DNA of 64,000 nucleotides from Desulfobacteraceae bacterium (GTDB taxonomy: Bacteria > Desulfobacterota > Desulfobacteria > Desulfobacterales > SURF-15): the NCBI GenBank assembly GCA_003599475.1, contig QZKK01000085.1, forward strand, positions 1 to 64,000. Direction: 5' to 3'. A program made the position numbers and the translations under genes. The notes below the pieces were generated by a model. That model was not told the DNA's origin and did no database searches. It worked only from the letters and a program-made list of their open reading frames with translations. Of this stretch, positions 1-9,444 are shown in pieces. How positions within the stretch are numbered: position 1 is the stretch's first letter; every line of letters begins with the position of its first letter.

Positions 1-98
1 TGATCACGCCGATCGCCATGGAGAAGGAAGTGCGGTTTGCCATCCGGGAAGGCGGGCGGACCGTCGGTGCCGGTGTCGTCAGCGATATCATCGAATAA
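1..98 (+). CDS. tuf: Elongation factor Tu, 3' end only (partial)
   Basis: Only the last 31 codons are in the window, in the frame beginning at base 3, with TAA at 96-98. The peptide [16 protein letters not shown] followed by RTVGAGVV is the conserved end of EF-Tu domain III, the GTPase that delivers aminoacyl-tRNA to the ribosome. The last residues (SDIIE) replace the usual TKI(L/I)E. It sits 17 bp before rpsJ, the usual str-to-S10 junction. Confidence 0.95.
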   Translation, partial: ITPIAMEKEVRFAIREGGRTVGAGVVSDIIE

Positions 99-115
99 AC
101 AGCCGGGGAGCTATC

Positions 116-427
116 ATGATCAAGAATACAAAAATCCGTATCCGACTCAAGGCCTACGACCACAAACTGCTGGATCAATCGGCATCCGATATCGTCGATA
201 CGGCCAACAAGACGGGTGCAAAGGTTGTCGGACCGATACCGCTTCCGACGCGAATCAACAAGTTTACCGTGCTCCGCTCCCCGCATATCGACAAGAAGTC
301 CAGGGAGCAGTTCGAGATTCGAACCCATAAACGGCTGCTGGACATCATGGAGCCCACTCAGCAGACGGTCGATGCGCTGATGAAGCTCGATCTTTCCCCG
401 GGCGTCGATGTCGAAATCAAACTATAA
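116..427 (+). CDS. rpsJ: 30S ribosomal protein S10
   Basis: 103 aa, exactly the usual S10 length. S10 is a component of the 30S head and the partner of NusB in antitermination. The start [16 protein letters not shown] and the internal [19 protein letters not shown] loop are diagnostic. A GGGGAG Shine-Dalgarno at 105-110 lies five bases before the ATG. It opens the S10 operon here, close behind tuf and without a visible promoter of its own. Confidence 0.98.
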   Translation: MIKNTKIRIRLKAYDHKLLDQSASDIVDTANKTGAKVVGPIPLPTRINKFTVLRSPHIDKKSREQFEIRTHKRLLDIMEPTQQTVDALMKLDLSPGVDVEIKL

Positions 428-445
428 AGAGGAACTGTAAGCGCC

Positions 446-1069
446 ATGGCTCGAGGTCTAATCGGAAGAAAATTGGGAATGACCAGTCATTTCACCTCGG
501 ACGGCCGTTATGTACCGGTCACCGTTTTAGAGGTGGGTCCTTGTATCGTCACGCAGATCAAGACCGTGGAAACCGACGGCTACAATGCCCTGCAGCTCGG
601 ATTCGGCGAGAGAAAGCCGAATCGAACCAACAAACCGCTTGCAGGCCATATGAAAAAAGCCGGCGAAGGACGCTTCACGGTCTTGAGGGAAGTTTCCGTA
701 GAAAAGCCGGATGAATATCGTTTGGGCCAGGAGGTGGCATTTCCTTTCAAGGTCGGCGACCGTGTCGACGTGACCGGTACCACGAAAGGGCGCGGTTACG
801 CCGGGGTCGTAAAGCGGCACGGCTTTCACGGGGGGAAAGATACCCACGGCAGCATGTCGCATCGGGTTCCCGGTTCGATCGGCAGCAGTGCCTGGCCTTC
901 TCGGGTGATCAAGGGAAAAAGACTTCCCGGCCAATACGGAAACGATCGGAAGACGGTTCGGAATCTGGAAATCGTCGACATCCGCACCGATTCCCACCTG
1001 GTTCTGGTAAAAGGGCAGGTGCCGGGTGCACGGGCGGGGCTTGTGGCCATCAACAAACCGAAATTCTAG
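446..1069 (+). CDS. rplC: 50S ribosomal protein L3
   Basis: 207 aa (usual about 209). L3 binds near the 3' end of 23S rRNA and is needed early in 50S assembly. It begins GLIGRKLGMT and has the long central loop with HGSMSHRVPGSIGSS, the extension that reaches toward the peptidyl-transferase centre. It follows rpsJ by 18 bp. The 111 bp between it and rplD hold no reading frame or repeat that I can recognise. Confidence 0.98.
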   Translation: MARGLIGRKLGMTSHFTSDGRYVPVTVLEVGPCIVTQIKTVETDGYNALQLGFGERKPNRTNKPLAGHMKKAGEGRFTVLREVSVEKPDEYRLGQEVAFPFKVGDRVDVTGTTKGRGYAGVVKRHGFHGGKDTHGSMSHRVPGSIGSSAWPSRVIKGKRLPGQYGNDRKTVRNLEIVDIRTDSHLVLVKGQVPGARAGLVAINKPKF

Positions 1070-1180
1070 GGGTGGAAACCGGTTCTTAAACAGGCGATGC
1101 GGGTCCGACGGGCAAAGAGAGTTCAAGCCCCGACCCCTGCATCCAGGGATTTATGATCGGGTTCATGATAGAGGGATATT

Positions 1181-1804
1181 ATGCCGGTAGTAGATGTAAT
1201 CAATACCAGAGGAGAAAAAGTCTCGCAGGTGGATCTTGCCGACCAGCTCTTCGATATCGCCGTGAAGCCTTCCGTTCTCCATGAAGTCGTGACAATGCAG
1301 CTCGCTTCGAAGAGAGCGGGGTCCGCATCTGTAAAGAATCGATCCGATGTCGCTGGCAGCACCCGAAAGCTCTATCGCCAGAAGGGAACGGGCCGGGCAC
1401 GCAGAGGCGATATCAAATCGCCCCTGATGCGCGGCGGAGGCGTTATTTTCGGGCCCCATCCCAGGTCGTATGCATACAAGGTTCCGAAGAAAGTCCGTAA
1501 ACTGGCGATGAAGATGGCCTTGAGCAGCAAATTTCAGACCGAGCATCTGGTCATTTTGGATCAGCTCCGGCTGGAACGCATCAAGACCAAAGATGTTGCG
1601 GCGATCATGAAGATGTTGAACCTGGACAACGCACTGATCGTAACCGAAAAGCAGGATCCGAACCTGGAGTGCTCCTCCCGCAACATTCCGGGGATCAAGG
1701 TTCTGCGTTCCGACGGGTTGAATGTCTATGACATTCTCAAATACGAAACTCTGGTGCTGCTGGAGGCTTCGATTCCGGGCATCGAGGGGAGACTGGCGCA
1801 ATGA
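1181..1804 (+). CDS. rplD: 50S ribosomal protein L4
   Basis: 207 aa (usual about 201). L4 lines the peptide exit tunnel. The central basic loop with [21 protein letters not shown] is the L4 tunnel-loop signature. In enterobacteria L4 also represses the S10 operon; whether it does so here cannot be judged. Its TGA overlaps the ATG of rplW by four bases, so the two are probably translationally coupled. Confidence 0.98.
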   Translation: MPVVDVINTRGEKVSQVDLADQLFDIAVKPSVLHEVVTMQLASKRAGSASVKNRSDVAGSTRKLYRQKGTGRARRGDIKSPLMRGGGVIFGPHPRSYAYKVPKKVRKLAMKMALSSKFQTEHLVILDQLRLERIKTKDVAAIMKMLNLDNALIVTEKQDPNLECSSRNIPGIKVLRSDGLNVYDILKYETLVLLEASIPGIEGRLAQ

Positions 1805-2088
1805 TTCGCTATGACATCATCAAGCGGCCGTTGATCACGGAAAAGACGACGGCCCAAAAGGAATCCCATAATCAGGTCTCTTTCGAAGTCGATCGGGGTG
1901 CGAATCGCGTCGAAATCCGGCGAGCGATCGAAAGAATCTTCAACGTCAAGGTTTCTCAGGTCCAGACGCTGCAGGTCAAGGGGAAAAAAAAGCGGCGGGG
2001 CAGGATCATGGGAAAGCGCAAGGACTGGAAGAAGGCGGTCGCCACACTGGCGCCCGGTGAACGAATCGACTTTTTCGAAGGCGTATAA
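1801..2088 (+). CDS. rplW: 50S ribosomal protein L23
   Basis: 95 aa (usual about 100). L23 is a tunnel-exit protein and docking site for trigger factor and SRP. It begins [14 protein letters not shown], the classic L23 start, and carries the basic [20 protein letters not shown] segment. It starts inside the stop codon of rplD and is followed by rplB after 18 bp. Confidence 0.97.
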   Translation: MIRYDIIKRPLITEKTTAQKESHNQVSFEVDRGANRVEIRRAIERIFNVKVSQVQTLQVKGKKKRRGRIMGKRKDWKKAVATLAPGERIDFFEGV

Positions 2089-2106
2089 TTCGGCTTGGAG
2101 TAGACA

Positions 2107-2934
2107 ATGGCACTGAAGAAAGTAAAACCGGTAACCCCTGGAAGAAGAGCGCAGGTCTACTCGACCTTCGAGGAGATCACAAGCATTTCCCCGGAAAAGG
2201 GCCTGCTCCGGGTCGCAAAGAAGACCGGAGGGCGGAATGCGCAGGGCAGAATCACGAGCTGGCACCGGGGAGGCGGAAACAAGCGGCATTATCGGGTCAT
2301 CGATTTCAAGCGGGATAAGATCGGAATCCCGGCAAAGGTGGCTTCCATCGAGTATGATCCCAATCGTTCGGTTCGGATCGCCCTGCTGCATTATGCAGAC
2401 GGTGAAAAGCGCTACATCCTGGCACCGCTGAACCTGCAGGTGGGAGGCACGGTGGTTTCCGGGCCAAAAGCCGATATCCGGCCGGGCAACACCTTGCCGC
2501 TGGTCAATATCCCGCTGGGCACCCTGATCCACAACATCGAGTTGCACCCTGGAAAAGGCGGTCAGATGGTGCGAAGCGCGGGTACTTTCGCGCAATTGAT
2601 GGCAAAGGAGGAGCCTTACGCACTCCTCAAGCTGCCGTCGGGCGAGGTCAGAAAGGCGCTTCTAAAATGCACGGCCACCATCGGGCAGCTCGGAAACGTC
2701 GATCATGAAAATATTTCCTACGGCAAGGCCGGGCGGCGCCGATGGCTCGGCAGGCGTCCGACGGTGCGAGGCGTGGCCATGAACCCGATCGATCATCCCA
2801 TGGGCGGAGGTGAGGGAAGATCGTCCGGAGGCCGGCACCCCTGCACTCCCTGGGGAAAACCGACCAAGGGGTATCGAACCCGCAAAAACCGAACGACCGA
2901 CCGCTACATCGTTACCAGAAGATCAAAAAAATAG
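2107..2934 (+). CDS. rplB: 50S ribosomal protein L2
   Basis: 275 aa (usual about 273). L2 is required for subunit joining and peptidyl transfer. Conserved blocks include [16 protein letters not shown] near residues 40-55 and the C-terminal [13 protein letters not shown] containing the essential histidine. A 91-bp gap carrying repeat-like DNA separates it from rpsS, which is unusual in an S10 operon. Confidence 0.98.
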   Translation: MALKKVKPVTPGRRAQVYSTFEEITSISPEKGLLRVAKKTGGRNAQGRITSWHRGGGNKRHYRVIDFKRDKIGIPAKVASIEYDPNRSVRIALLHYADGEKRYILAPLNLQVGGTVVSGPKADIRPGNTLPLVNIPLGTLIHNIELHPGKGGQMVRSAGTFAQLMAKEEPYALLKLPSGEVRKALLKCTATIGQLGNVDHENISYGKAGRRRWLGRRPTVRGVAMNPIDHPMGGGEGRSSGGRHPCTPWGKPTKGYRTRKNRTTDRYIVTRRSKK

Positions 2935-3013
2935 ATGTCCAATGTAGAAATGTAGAATTTCCAATGATGGAGTCGATCTTTCTCTCACGGACATTGGAAA
3001 TCGGAAATTCATC
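2935..3013. repeat. Intergenic inverted word repeat (CCAATG/TTCC family)
   Basis: The rplB-rpsS gap reads as a loose inverted repeat. TGTCCAATGTAGAAATG and GAATTTCC on the left are mirrored by GGACATTGGAAATCGG and GAAATTC on the right. The same words recur at 9121-9210. There is no reading frame. The hairpin would lie just before the rpsS ribosome-binding site. Confidence 0.6.
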
Positions 3014-3025
3014 AAGGAGCTGGAT

Positions 3026-3313
3026 ATGCCACGATCGTTAAAAAAGGGTCCCTACATCGAGCCGGATCTGTTGAAGAAGGTCGAAGTCGCTCAAGAGACC
3101 CGTTCCAACAAAGTGATCAAGACATGGTCCCGGCGTTCAACCATCATCCCCGAGATGGTCGGGATCACTTTGGCGGTTCACAACGGGAAGAAATTCATAC
3201 CGGTGTTTGTCACCGAAAACATGGTAGGGCACAAGCTGGGAGAGTTCTCTCCTACAAGAACCTTCTACGGGCATTCCGGCGATAAAAAATCGAAATTAAA
3301 AAGCGGTAAGTAA
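3026..3313 (+). CDS. rpsS: 30S ribosomal protein S19
   Basis: 95 aa (usual 92). S19 sits in the 30S head, contacts S13 and lies near the A-site tRNA. It begins [17 protein letters not shown] and contains [20 protein letters not shown] and [13 protein letters not shown], all canonical. The Shine-Dalgarno AAGGAG lies just upstream. rplV follows after 11 bp. Confidence 0.98.
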   Translation: MPRSLKKGPYIEPDLLKKVEVAQETRSNKVIKTWSRRSTIIPEMVGITLAVHNGKKFIPVFVTENMVGHKLGEFSPTRTFYGHSGDKKSKLKSGK

Positions 3314-3324
3314 AGGATAGGATC

Positions 3325-3663
3325 ATGGAGGTCAGAGCCGTTGCCAAATATGTTCGTGTTTCTTCGCAGAAAATTCGCGGCTTGGTGTGGGCGATCAAGG
3401 GCAAACCGGTAGAGGCCGCTCTCGACCGGCTCAAGTTCATGCCGCAGAAATCGGCAAAAGTGGTGGAAAAGGTGATCCGGTCGGCAGCCGCCAATGCGGA
3501 ACAGAATCCGCAGATCGATGTGGACACCCTCGTCGTGCGCAATGTGTACGCGAATCAGGGGCCGACGCTGAAACGGTTTCGCGCGAGAGCCAGAGGACGG
3601 GGCGCACGCATCCTGAAAAGGACCAGCCACATCACGGTCATCCTGGCGGAGAAAGCGATTTAA
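3325..3663 (+). CDS. rplV: 50S ribosomal protein L22
   Basis: 112 aa (usual 110). L22 extends a beta-hairpin into the exit tunnel and is a site of macrolide-resistance changes. [24 protein letters not shown] and the hairpin tip [13 protein letters not shown] are visible. The downstream gap to rpsC is 138 bp and is occupied mainly by an inverted repeat element. Confidence 0.98.
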   Translation: MEVRAVAKYVRVSSQKIRGLVWAIKGKPVEAALDRLKFMPQKSAKVVEKVIRSAAANAEQNPQIDVDTLVVRNVYANQGPTLKRFRARARGRGARILKRTSHITVILAEKAI

Positions 3664-3673
3664 CGGAAGATCT

Positions 3674-3770
3674 CAGCCACTAAGACACGAAGGCACAAAG
3701 AAGGGGTCTTCGATGAGAAACGGCATCAGGGAAATGATATAATCTTCGTGCCTTGGTGTCTTGGTGGCCG
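3674..3770. repeat. Inverted repeat element, CAGCCACCAAGACAC family, copy 1
   Basis: The left arm (3675-3701) reads AGCCACTAAGACACGAAGGC then ACAAAGA. The right arm (3744-3769) is its near reverse complement, CTTCGTGCCTTGGTGTCTTG then GTGGCC. About 42 bases of unrelated core lie between. It fills the gap between rplV and rpsC. Related copies are at 8076-8166, 9093-9229, 12105-12191 and 36294-36373. Confidence 0.8.
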
Positions 3771-3801
3771 AACGGTTATGGTTTAACAAAGGAGGAATCA
3801 T

Positions 3802-4452
3802 TTGGGTCAGAAAGTTAATCCCATCGGACTGAGGCTCGGCATCGTAAAGACCTGGGAATCCCGCTGGTACTCCGGAAGGAACTATGCAGATTACATTTTC
3901 GAAGACTATAATATCCGCAAGTACCTGAAAAAACGGCTGTTCCATGCCGGGGTATCCAGAATCGAGATCGAAAGATCGGCCAAACGCGTCCGGCTCCGGA
4001 TATACACCGCACGCCCGGGAATCGTCATCGGGAAAAAAGGGGCGGAAATCGAGCTGCTCAAAAAGGATCTCGAGAAGATGATCTCGCATGAGGTTCTCAT
4101 CGATATTCAAGAGGTCCGGAAGCCGGAGATCGACTCCCAACTGGTCGCCGAAAATGTCGCGCTTCAGCTCGAACGCCGCGTCGCTTTCAGACGCGCCATG
4201 AAAAGGGCGGTTTCTTCCTCCATGCGCTTCGGCGCACAAGGGATTAAAATCATCTGCTCAGGACGGCTCGGGGGAGCGGAGATGGCCAGGATCGAATGGT
4301 ACCGGGAGGGGAGAGTCCCGCTGCATACGCTCCGGGCGGATATCGATTACGGATTTACAGAAGCCAAGACGACTTACGGAATCATCGGGGTAAAAGTTTT
4401 TATCTTCAAAGGAGAGATCCTTAAACCAAGCCAACTTGAAGCTCAGGCTTAA
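3802..4452 (+). CDS. rpsC: 30S ribosomal protein S3
   Basis: 216 aa, slightly shorter than the 233 of E. coli because the C-terminal tail is short. S3 lies at the mRNA entry channel. The KH domain motif [16 protein letters not shown] is at about residues 71-86. The start is TTG at 3802, nine bases after GGAGG (3791-3795). It reads [13 protein letters not shown], the universal S3 N-terminus, so the unusual start codon is well supported. Confidence 0.97.
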   Translation: MGQKVNPIGLRLGIVKTWESRWYSGRNYADYIFEDYNIRKYLKKRLFHAGVSRIEIERSAKRVRLRIYTARPGIVIGKKGAEIELLKKDLEKMISHEVLIDIQEVRKPEIDSQLVAENVALQLERRVAFRRAMKRAVSSSMRFGAQGIKIICSGRLGGAEMARIEWYREGRVPLHTLRADIDYGFTEAKTTYGIIGVKVFIFKGEILKPSQLEAQA

Positions 4453-4481
4453 TCGGTTGGAAGGCAAGTGGAGACAGACAC

Positions 4482-4898
4482 ATGCTGAGTCCGAAAAAAG
4501 TTAAATATCGAAAGCAGCAAAAGGGCAGAATGAAGGGGGTTGCGCGAAGGGGGTGCGCCCTGAATTTCGGTGAATTCGGCCTTCAGGCCGTCGAATGCGG
4601 CTTTGTGGATGCAAAAGAGATCGAAGCGGCCCGTATCGCGATGACGCGTCACGTGAAAAGGGGCGGGAAGATGTGGATCCGGGTCTTTCCGGACAAGCCG
4701 ATCACCAAGAAGCCGGCTGAGGTGCGGATGGGCAAGGGAAAAGGCCCTCCGGAGGGATGGGTGGCCGTTGTCCGGCCGGGCCGGATCCTCTATGAGATGG
4801 AGGGGGTGACCAGAGAGCTTGCCAAGGAAGCCCTGAGACTCGCATCCCATAAACTGTCGGTGAAAACCCGATTTATCGAGAGGAGCGACCTGTCATGA
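4482..4898 (+). CDS. rplP: 50S ribosomal protein L16
   Basis: 138 aa (usual 136). L16 organises the A-site region of the 50S subunit. It begins [16 protein letters not shown] and contains [20 protein letters not shown] and [14 protein letters not shown]. Its stop overlaps the ATG of rpmC (ATGA at 4895-4898). Confidence 0.98.
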   Translation: MLSPKKVKYRKQQKGRMKGVARRGCALNFGEFGLQAVECGFVDAKEIEAARIAMTRHVKRGGKMWIRVFPDKPITKKPAEVRMGKGKGPPEGWVAVVRPGRILYEMEGVTRELAKEALRLASHKLSVKTRFIERSDLS

Positions 4899-5110
4899 AG
4901 CCGAGTGAGGTCCGAAATCTCAGCCTTCAGGAAATGGAGCAGAAGCGGGGGGAGCTTCGTGAGGAATTGTTCAACTTGCACTTCCAGCATGGCGCAGGAC
5001 AGTTGGAGAATACCGCGCGACTGAAACAGCTCAAACGAGATGTCGCCAGGGTGGAGACCATCCTGGGGGAAACACGACTTTCAAAGCAACAGAAGAGTGA
5101 AACGGAATAG
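4895..5110 (+). CDS. rpmC: 50S ribosomal protein L29
   Basis: 71 aa (usual 63-70). L29 is a two-helix protein at the tunnel exit beside L23. It shows the family pattern: [17 protein letters not shown], then [24 protein letters not shown]. The start codon overlaps the rplP stop, indicating coupling. Confidence 0.96.
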   Translation: MKPSEVRNLSLQEMEQKRGELREELFNLHFQHGAGQLENTARLKQLKRDVARVETILGETRLSKQQKSETE

Positions 5111-5114
5111 GCCG

Positions 5115-5372
5115 ATGAAACCGAGAGGAATGAAAAGGGAACTGATAGGGACCGTCATCAGCGATAAAATGGACAAATCGGTGGTTGTTGCGGTCGAACG
5201 GCTGGTCAAACACCCTCTATACCATAAGTTCGTCAAGCGGCAGGTACGGTTTGCCGCCCATGACGAAACCAATGCCTGCAAAACAGGAGACAAGGTCCTC
5301 CTGATCGGTTCCAGACCGCTGAGCCGAACCAAGCGGTGGCGGGTGAGCAAAATCATCGAAAAAGCGGTTTGA
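5115..5372 (+). CDS. rpsQ: 30S ribosomal protein S17
   Basis: 85 aa (usual 84). S17 is a primary 16S rRNA-binding OB-fold protein. I start it at ATG 5115, four bases after the rpmC stop; the frame stays open further upstream but would overlap rpmC. It reads GTVISDKMDKSVVVAVERLV and HPLYHKFVKRQVRFAAHDE, which is canonical. A second in-frame ATG at 5130 has a badly spaced ribosome site. Confidence 0.96.
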   Translation: MKPRGMKRELIGTVISDKMDKSVVVAVERLVKHPLYHKFVKRQVRFAAHDETNACKTGDKVLLIGSRPLSRTKRWRVSKIIEKAV

Positions 5373-5393
5373 CGGCAAGGGGGGGCAGAGAAG

Positions 5394-5762
5394 ATGATTC
5401 AACCGGAAACCAGACTCACAGTGGCGGATAACTCCGGAGCAAAAGTTTTGTACTGTATCAAAGTGCTCGGAGGATCGAAAAGGCGTTATGCGAGCATCGG
5501 CGATATCATCGTCGTCTCCGTGAAAGAGGCAATCCCCAATGCCAAGGTGAAAAAAGGGGATGTCATGAAAGCGGTGGTGGTTCGAACCAAGAAGGAAGTC
5601 AGGCGACAAGACGGCTCCTACATACGGTTCGACGACAACTCCGCCGTGCTGATCAATGCCCAGAGAGAACCGATCGGTACCCGGATTTTCGGGCCGGTGG
5701 CAAGGGAACTTCGGGGCAAGCGGTTCATGAAGATCGTATCGTTGGCGCCGGAGGTCTTGTAG
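5394..5762 (+). CDS. rplN: 50S ribosomal protein L14
   Basis: 122 aa (usual 122-123). L14 binds 23S rRNA at the subunit interface and is the docking site of Rsf[19 protein letters not shown] and the end [15 protein letters not shown] are essentially the universal L14 termini. It begins the spc-type block. Confidence 0.98.
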   Translation: MIQPETRLTVADNSGAKVLYCIKVLGGSKRRYASIGDIIVVSVKEAIPNAKVKKGDVMKAVVVRTKKEVRRQDGSYIRFDDNSAVLINAQREPIGTRIFGPVARELRGKRFMKIVSLAPEVL

Positions 5763-5794
5763 GAAAATCCGATCGTAAGAAAGTGCGAGGCGAA

Positions 5795-6118
5795 ATGAGA
5801 CAGCAGTTTTTCATCAAAAAGGACGACAAGGTAAAAGTCCTCACCGGAAAGGACAGAGGAAAGATCGGAAAGGTCCTGAAGGTCAATTATAAAAAAGAAC
5901 GGGTGCTTGTCGAGCATATCAACATGGCCAAGCGGCACACCCGGCCTTCTGCGCGGAACCGCCAGGGCGGAATCGTCGAAAGCGAGGCTCCCGTCCATTG
6001 GTCCAATGTGATGCTGATGTGCAACAAATGTATGTCGCCGTCGAGAATCGAAATGAGGCGCCTGGAAGACGGCAAGAAGGTGCGGGCGTGCAAAAAATGC
6101 GACGAGATCATCGATTAA
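5795..6118 (+). CDS. rplX: 50S ribosomal protein L24
   Basis: 107 aa from ATG 5795 with GCGAGG at 5785-5790. An upstream in-frame GTG at 5783 would add four residues and is less likely. L24 initiates 50S assembly. The KOW motif [18 protein letters not shown] is near residues 11-28. The C-terminus carries CNKC and CKKC pairs, a zinc-finger-like form found in many bacterial L24 proteins outside the enterobacteria. Confidence 0.96.
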   Translation: MRQQFFIKKDDKVKVLTGKDRGKIGKVLKVNYKKERVLVEHINMAKRHTRPSARNRQGGIVESEAPVHWSNVMLMCNKCMSPSRIEMRRLEDGKKVRACKKCDEIID

Positions 6119-6194
6119 CGGGCGTTTCGATGCCTTCTGCTCGATCTATCATGATTTCGATACAGTCATCAGATGCCGGGGTGTGAGGAATACC

Positions 6195-6734
6195 ATGTCA
6201 GCTTTAAAAAAATACTACGAAACGGAAATCGTTCCTCAGCTGATCGATACCTTTCATTACAAGAACCGGATGCAGGTCCCCAGACTCATAAAGGTTGTTT
6301 TGAACATGGGGCTCGGGGAGGCGATTCAGAACATCAAGATTCTGGATTCGGCCGTAGAGGAGTTGAAACTGATCGCCGGTCAGAAACCGGTGATCACCAG
6401 GGCCAGAAAATCGATTGCGGCATTCAAGCTCCGAGCCGGCATGCCCATCGGCTGCATGGTAACCCTTCGGCGCGAACGGATGTATGATTTTGTCAACAAG
6501 CTGGTCAATGTGGCGCTGCCGCGCGTACGCGACTTCAGGGGGATCTCGGGGAAGGCGATGGACGGAAAAGGAAATTATTCCCTGGGAATCAAGGAGCATA
6601 TCATCTTCCCCGAGATCGAGTATGACAAAATCGACCAGATCAAAGGGATGAACATTGCGGTGGTGACCACGGCGGAGACCGACGAGGAAGGAAAAGAGCT
6701 TCTGAGACTCTTGGGGATGCCGTTTAAGAACTGA
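6195..6734 (+). CDS. rplE: 50S ribosomal protein L5
   Basis: 179 aa from ATG 6195 with GAGG at 6185-6188, the same length as E. coli L5. An in-frame start 12 bases upstream is less likely. L5 carries 5S rRNA into the central protuberance with L18. Conserved segments are [15 protein letters not shown] and [17 protein letters not shown]. Confidence 0.97.
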   Translation: MSALKKYYETEIVPQLIDTFHYKNRMQVPRLIKVVLNMGLGEAIQNIKILDSAVEELKLIAGQKPVITRARKSIAAFKLRAGMPIGCMVTLRRERMYDFVNKLVNVALPRVRDFRGISGKAMDGKGNYSLGIKEHIIFPEIEYDKIDQIKGMNIAVVTTAETDEEGKELLRLLGMPFKN

Positions 6735-6782
6735 GGTCGCATCCGGCGGCGGCAAGCCGGCGATGTCGTAAAGGAGGGACAG

Positions 6783-6968
6783 TTGGCGAAGAAATCGCTT
6801 AAAATCAAAGCTGAAAGACAACCGAAGTTCAAGGTAAGGGCGTATAACCGGTGTCCGATTTGCGGTCGCCCGAGAGCGTTTTTGCGGAAGTTCGGAATCT
6901 GTAGAATCTGCTTTCGAAACCTCGCCTCCCAGGCCAAACTTCCGGGAGTGGTGAAATCGAGCTGGTAG
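6783..6968 (+). CDS. rpsN: 30S ribosomal protein S14, zinc-binding type (type Z)
   Basis: 61 aa, the length of the short type-Z S14 rather than the 101-aa form. It starts with TTG at 6783, shortly after AAGGAGGG. Two CxxC pairs, CPIC (about residues 24-27) and CRIC, form the zinc site. The end GVVKSSW is canonical. Confidence 0.96.
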   Translation: MAKKSLKIKAERQPKFKVRAYNRCPICGRPRAFLRKFGICRICFRNLASQAKLPGVVKSSW

Positions 6969-6983
6969 CAGAATCGTAAAGAG

Positions 6984-7089
6984 ATGAACGTCGAATCAAG
7001 GAATAAAATCAATTACAGCCAATTGAGGAAAATTTTTTCTCGATCGAATTGGACGCTTCGGCGGCCGACTGAACACTGAACACTGAAAC
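6984..7089 (+). repeat. Dispersed direct repeat, GAACACTGAACACTGAAAC element, copy 1
   Basis: It begins ATGAACGTCGAATCAAGGAA and ends GAACACTGAACACTGAAAC, 17 bases before the rpsH ATG. Copy 2 is at 37667-37811, in the same orientation and also just before a start codon (kdnB). Shared words include TCAAGGAATAAA, GTCAATT/ATCAATT, CCAAT, GCTTCG and the whole 3' end. Copy 2 has an extra stretch of CATCGAA words. Confidence 0.75.
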
Positions 7090-7106
7090 CTCTACAGGAG
7101 ATAACC

Positions 7107-7505
7107 ATGGCGATGAGCGATCCGATCGCAGACATGCTCACCCGAATTCGAAATGCGGGGAAAGCGAAATTCAACAGTGTCGATATACCCGCATCCAAGA
7201 TCAAGATCGAATTGGCCAAGGTGTTGAAAACCGAAGGGTACATCCGAAATTACAAGTTCATCAAGGATGATAAACAAGGAATTCTGCGGGTCTACCTGAA
7301 GTACGGCTCTCAGCGGGAGAGTGCGATATATGAGCTCAATCGCATCAGTAAACCCAGCCGGCGGGTTTACGTAAAGAGCAAAGACGTGCCGTCGGTTTAC
7401 AACAACACCGGCATCGCGATTCTGTCAACCTCAAAGGGGGTCATGACCGATCGACAGGCCAAAACTCAAAACATCGGCGGAGAATTGCTCTGCACCATCT
7501 GGTAA
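7107..7505 (+). CDS. rpsH: 30S ribosomal protein S8
   Basis: 132 aa (usual 130). S8 is a primary 16S binder and, in E. coli, the repressor of the spc operon. MSDPIADMLTRIRNA and the C-terminal GVMTDRQAK with GGELLCTIW are canonical. The start MAMSDP at 7107 follows CAGGAG. Between rpsN and rpsH lies a 138-bp gap filled mostly by a dispersed repeat. Confidence 0.98.
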   Translation: MAMSDPIADMLTRIRNAGKAKFNSVDIPASKIKIELAKVLKTEGYIRNYKFIKDDKQGILRVYLKYGSQRESAIYELNRISKPSRRVYVKSKDVPSVYNNTGIAILSTSKGVMTDRQAKTQNIGGELLCTIW

Positions 7506-7520
7506 GAGTAGGAGAGTGCT

Positions 7521-8060
7521 ATGTCTCGTGTTGCAAAGAAACCGATACCGGTTCCGGATAAAACGAAACTCGATTACAAGGACAGGATTCTGACCATCCA
7601 GGGGAGCAAGGGAACCCTGAGCCGTACGATCCACCCCCTGGTCGATTTAAATATCGGCCAGGAAGTGGTCCGGGTGACCGGGACGGCTGAAACCCGAGAA
7701 TCCCGTGCGCTTCAGGGACTTACGCGGAGCCTTGTCGCCAACATGGTGACCGGAGTGTCCAAGGGCTTCGAGAAGGCGCTCGAGATCAATGGAATCGGTT
7801 ACCGGGCGGAGCTGAAAGGGGCCCAGGTCGTTTTTCACCTCGGATATTCCCATCCGATCGAATTCGATCTTCCGGAGGGCATTACCGCCTCCGTCGAACG
7901 CGGAAACCTCATCAAGATCTCCGGCATCGACAAGGAAAAGGTCGGTCACACGGCCGCTGCCATCCGCCGGTTGAGACCGCCTGAACCATACAAGGGAAAA
8001 GGGATCAAGTACGCAAAGGAACAGATTCGGAAGAAGGCCGGAAAAACCGGAACCAAGTAG
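7521..8060 (+). CDS. rplF: 50S ribosomal protein L6
   Basis: 179 aa (usual 177). L6 is a two-domain protein near the factor-binding site. SRVAKKPIPVP at the start and the C-terminal RRLRPPEPYKGKGIKYAKE are the L6 signature. It follows rpsH by 15 bp. The gap to rplR carries another inverted repeat element. Confidence 0.98.
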   Translation: MSRVAKKPIPVPDKTKLDYKDRILTIQGSKGTLSRTIHPLVDLNIGQEVVRVTGTAETRESRALQGLTRSLVANMVTGVSKGFEKALEINGIGYRAELKGAQVVFHLGYSHPIEFDLPEGITASVERGNLIKISGIDKEKVGHTAAAIRRLRPPEPYKGKGIKYAKEQIRKKAGKTGTK

Positions 8061-8075
8061 AGCGACACGTAAATA

Positions 8076-8166
8076 CAGCCACCAAGACACAAAGGCACAA
8101 AGAAGGAATATCGAGTTCAAGCAACGATTCGATTCCATGGATGCTGCGGCTTAGGGCCTTTGTGGC
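8076..8166. repeat. Inverted repeat element, CAGCCACCAAGACAC family, copy 2
   Basis: The left arm, CAGCCACCAAGACACAAAGG then CACAAAGAAGG, starts at 8076. A truncated right arm, GGCCTTTGTGGC, ends near 8166. The core between them is unrelated to the other copies. It occupies the rplF-rplR gap. Confidence 0.75.
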
Positions 8167-8192
8167 AAAATGACATCGATAGGATTGGGAAC

Positions 8193-8564
8193 ATGGGCGC
8201 ATCAAACACCAGGCGGAAAGAGGCTCGGCTAAAACGGAAAAGAAGCATTCGAACAAAAATATCAGGATCGGCCGATCGGCCGCGGCTGACCGTTTTTCGA
8301 AGCGCAAAACACATTTATGCCCAGGTCGTAGACGATACCTCCGGAAAGACCCTGGCATCCGCCAGCAGCTCGGAAGCGGCCGCAAAAGAGCAGTCCGAGA
8401 TCGGAAACAGGAAGGAGATGGCGCAATGGGTCGGAAAGCTTGTCGGGGAGCGCGCCAAGAAAAAGGGAATCCAGAAGGTCGTTTTTGATCGAAACGGATT
8501 TTTGTACCACGGACGGGTAAAAGCATTGTCGGATGGCGCAAGACAGGCCGGTCTGGATTTTTAA
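8193..8564 (+). CDS. rplR: 50S ribosomal protein L18
   Basis: 123 aa from ATG 8193 (usual 117). An earlier in-frame ATG at 8160 lies inside the upstream repeat element and is rejected. L18 binds 5S rRNA with L5. [17 protein letters not shown] and [20 protein letters not shown] are diagnostic; the second is the conserved C-terminal block. Confidence 0.96.
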   Translation: MGASNTRRKEARLKRKRSIRTKISGSADRPRLTVFRSAKHIYAQVVDDTSGKTLASASSSEAAAKEQSEIGNRKEMAQWVGKLVGERAKKKGIQKVVFDRNGFLYHGRVKALSDGARQAGLDF

Positions 8565-8589
8565 CGAGGCAGGTGAAAGAGGAGGCGTC

Positions 8590-9084
8590 TTGTTCAAACA
8601 GAATTTAGAAGAATCACAACTCATCGACAAAGTCGTGCACATCAATCGCGTCGCCAAGGTCGTCAAGGGCGGCCGCCGGTTCAGTTTCAGCGCCATCGTC
8701 GTGGTCGGAGACGGAAATGGTAGCGTCGGTTTCGGCTTGGGGAAGGCAGGGGAAGTTCCGGAAGCGATCCGAAAAGGGGTGGAAAAGGCCAAAAGGAGCA
8801 TGGTCCGCGTACCCCTGGTGGAAGGGACCATCCCGTTTGAGGTGGTCGGCCGTTTCGGGGCCGGCCGCGTTCTCTTGAAGCCGGCCTCGCAGGGCACCGG
8901 CGTGATCGCCGGGGGTGCGGTTCGGGCGGTGTTGGAAGCGGCGGGTGTACAGAATATACTCACGAAATGTCTGGGCTCGCATAACCCCCATAATCTGGTG
9001 AAGGCGTCTATCCAGGGCCTCCAGCAGCTTCAGAGCCGCGAACAGGTGGCGGCAAGGCGAAACATCGCCCTTGAAGCGCTGTAA
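8590..9084 (+). CDS. rpsE: 30S ribosomal protein S5
   Basis: 164 aa from TTG 8590 (usual 167), four bases after AGGAGG at 8580-8585. A longer in-frame ATG at 8533 overlaps rplR and would add 19 residues with no S5 similarity. S5 shapes the mRNA channel and affects fidelity. [19 protein letters not shown] and [20 protein letters not shown] are canonical. Confidence 0.95.
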   Translation: MFKQNLEESQLIDKVVHINRVAKVVKGGRRFSFSAIVVVGDGNGSVGFGLGKAGEVPEAIRKGVEKAKRSMVRVPLVEGTIPFEVVGRFGAGRVLLKPASQGTGVIAGGAVRAVLEAAGVQNILTKCLGSHNPHNLVKASIQGLQQLQSREQVAARRNIALEAL

Positions 9085-9092
9085 GCAACATT

Positions 9093-9229
9093 TCAGCCAC
9101 CAAGACACGAAAAGGGGAAAAATGTTCAATATCCAATTTTCAAGGAAGGAAACGTAAGGTCTTCATTGGAGATCATTGGAAATTTTACATTCTACATTGG
9201 ACCTGCTTCCGTATTTTAGTGTGGCTGAA
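9093..9229. repeat. Nested repeat: CAGCCACCAAGACAC element enclosing a CCAATG-word repeat
   Basis: TCAGCCACCAAGACACGAAA at 9093-9112 and TTTAGTGTGGCTGA at about 9215-9228 are inverted arms of the CAGCCACC family. Between them (9121-9210) lie the words of the 2935-3013 repeat: TGTTCAATATCCAATTTTC, then TTCATTGGAGATCATTGG, then TACATTCTACATTGG. One repeat family appears to sit inside another, filling the gap between rpsE and rpmD. Confidence 0.65.
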
Positions 9230-9258
9230 CGATCGCCGCTGTAAGAAGAGGAGAAATA

Positions 9259-9444
9259 ATGAGCGGGGCTTTGAAAATAAAACTCGTCAAGAGCATGATC
9301 GGAAGACCCGAAAAACACCGAAAGGTGCTGCGAGGGATGGGCTTGACCCGGATCAACAGGACCGTTGAGCTGGAAGATACCCCTGCAGTTCGGGGGATGG
9401 TCTATGTGGTAAGGCATCTGGTTAAAATCGAGGAGACAAAATGA
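9259..9444 (+). CDS. rpmD: 50S ribosomal protein L30
   Basis: 61 aa (usual 59). L30 is a small protein of the 50S body. [19 protein letters not shown] and the [20 protein letters not shown] block are typical. Shine-Dalgarno AGAGGAG. The stop overlaps the rplO start (ATGA, 9441-9444). Confidence 0.96.
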   Translation: MSGALKIKLVKSMIGRPEKHRKVLRGMGLTRINRTVELEDTPAVRGMVYVVRHLVKIEETK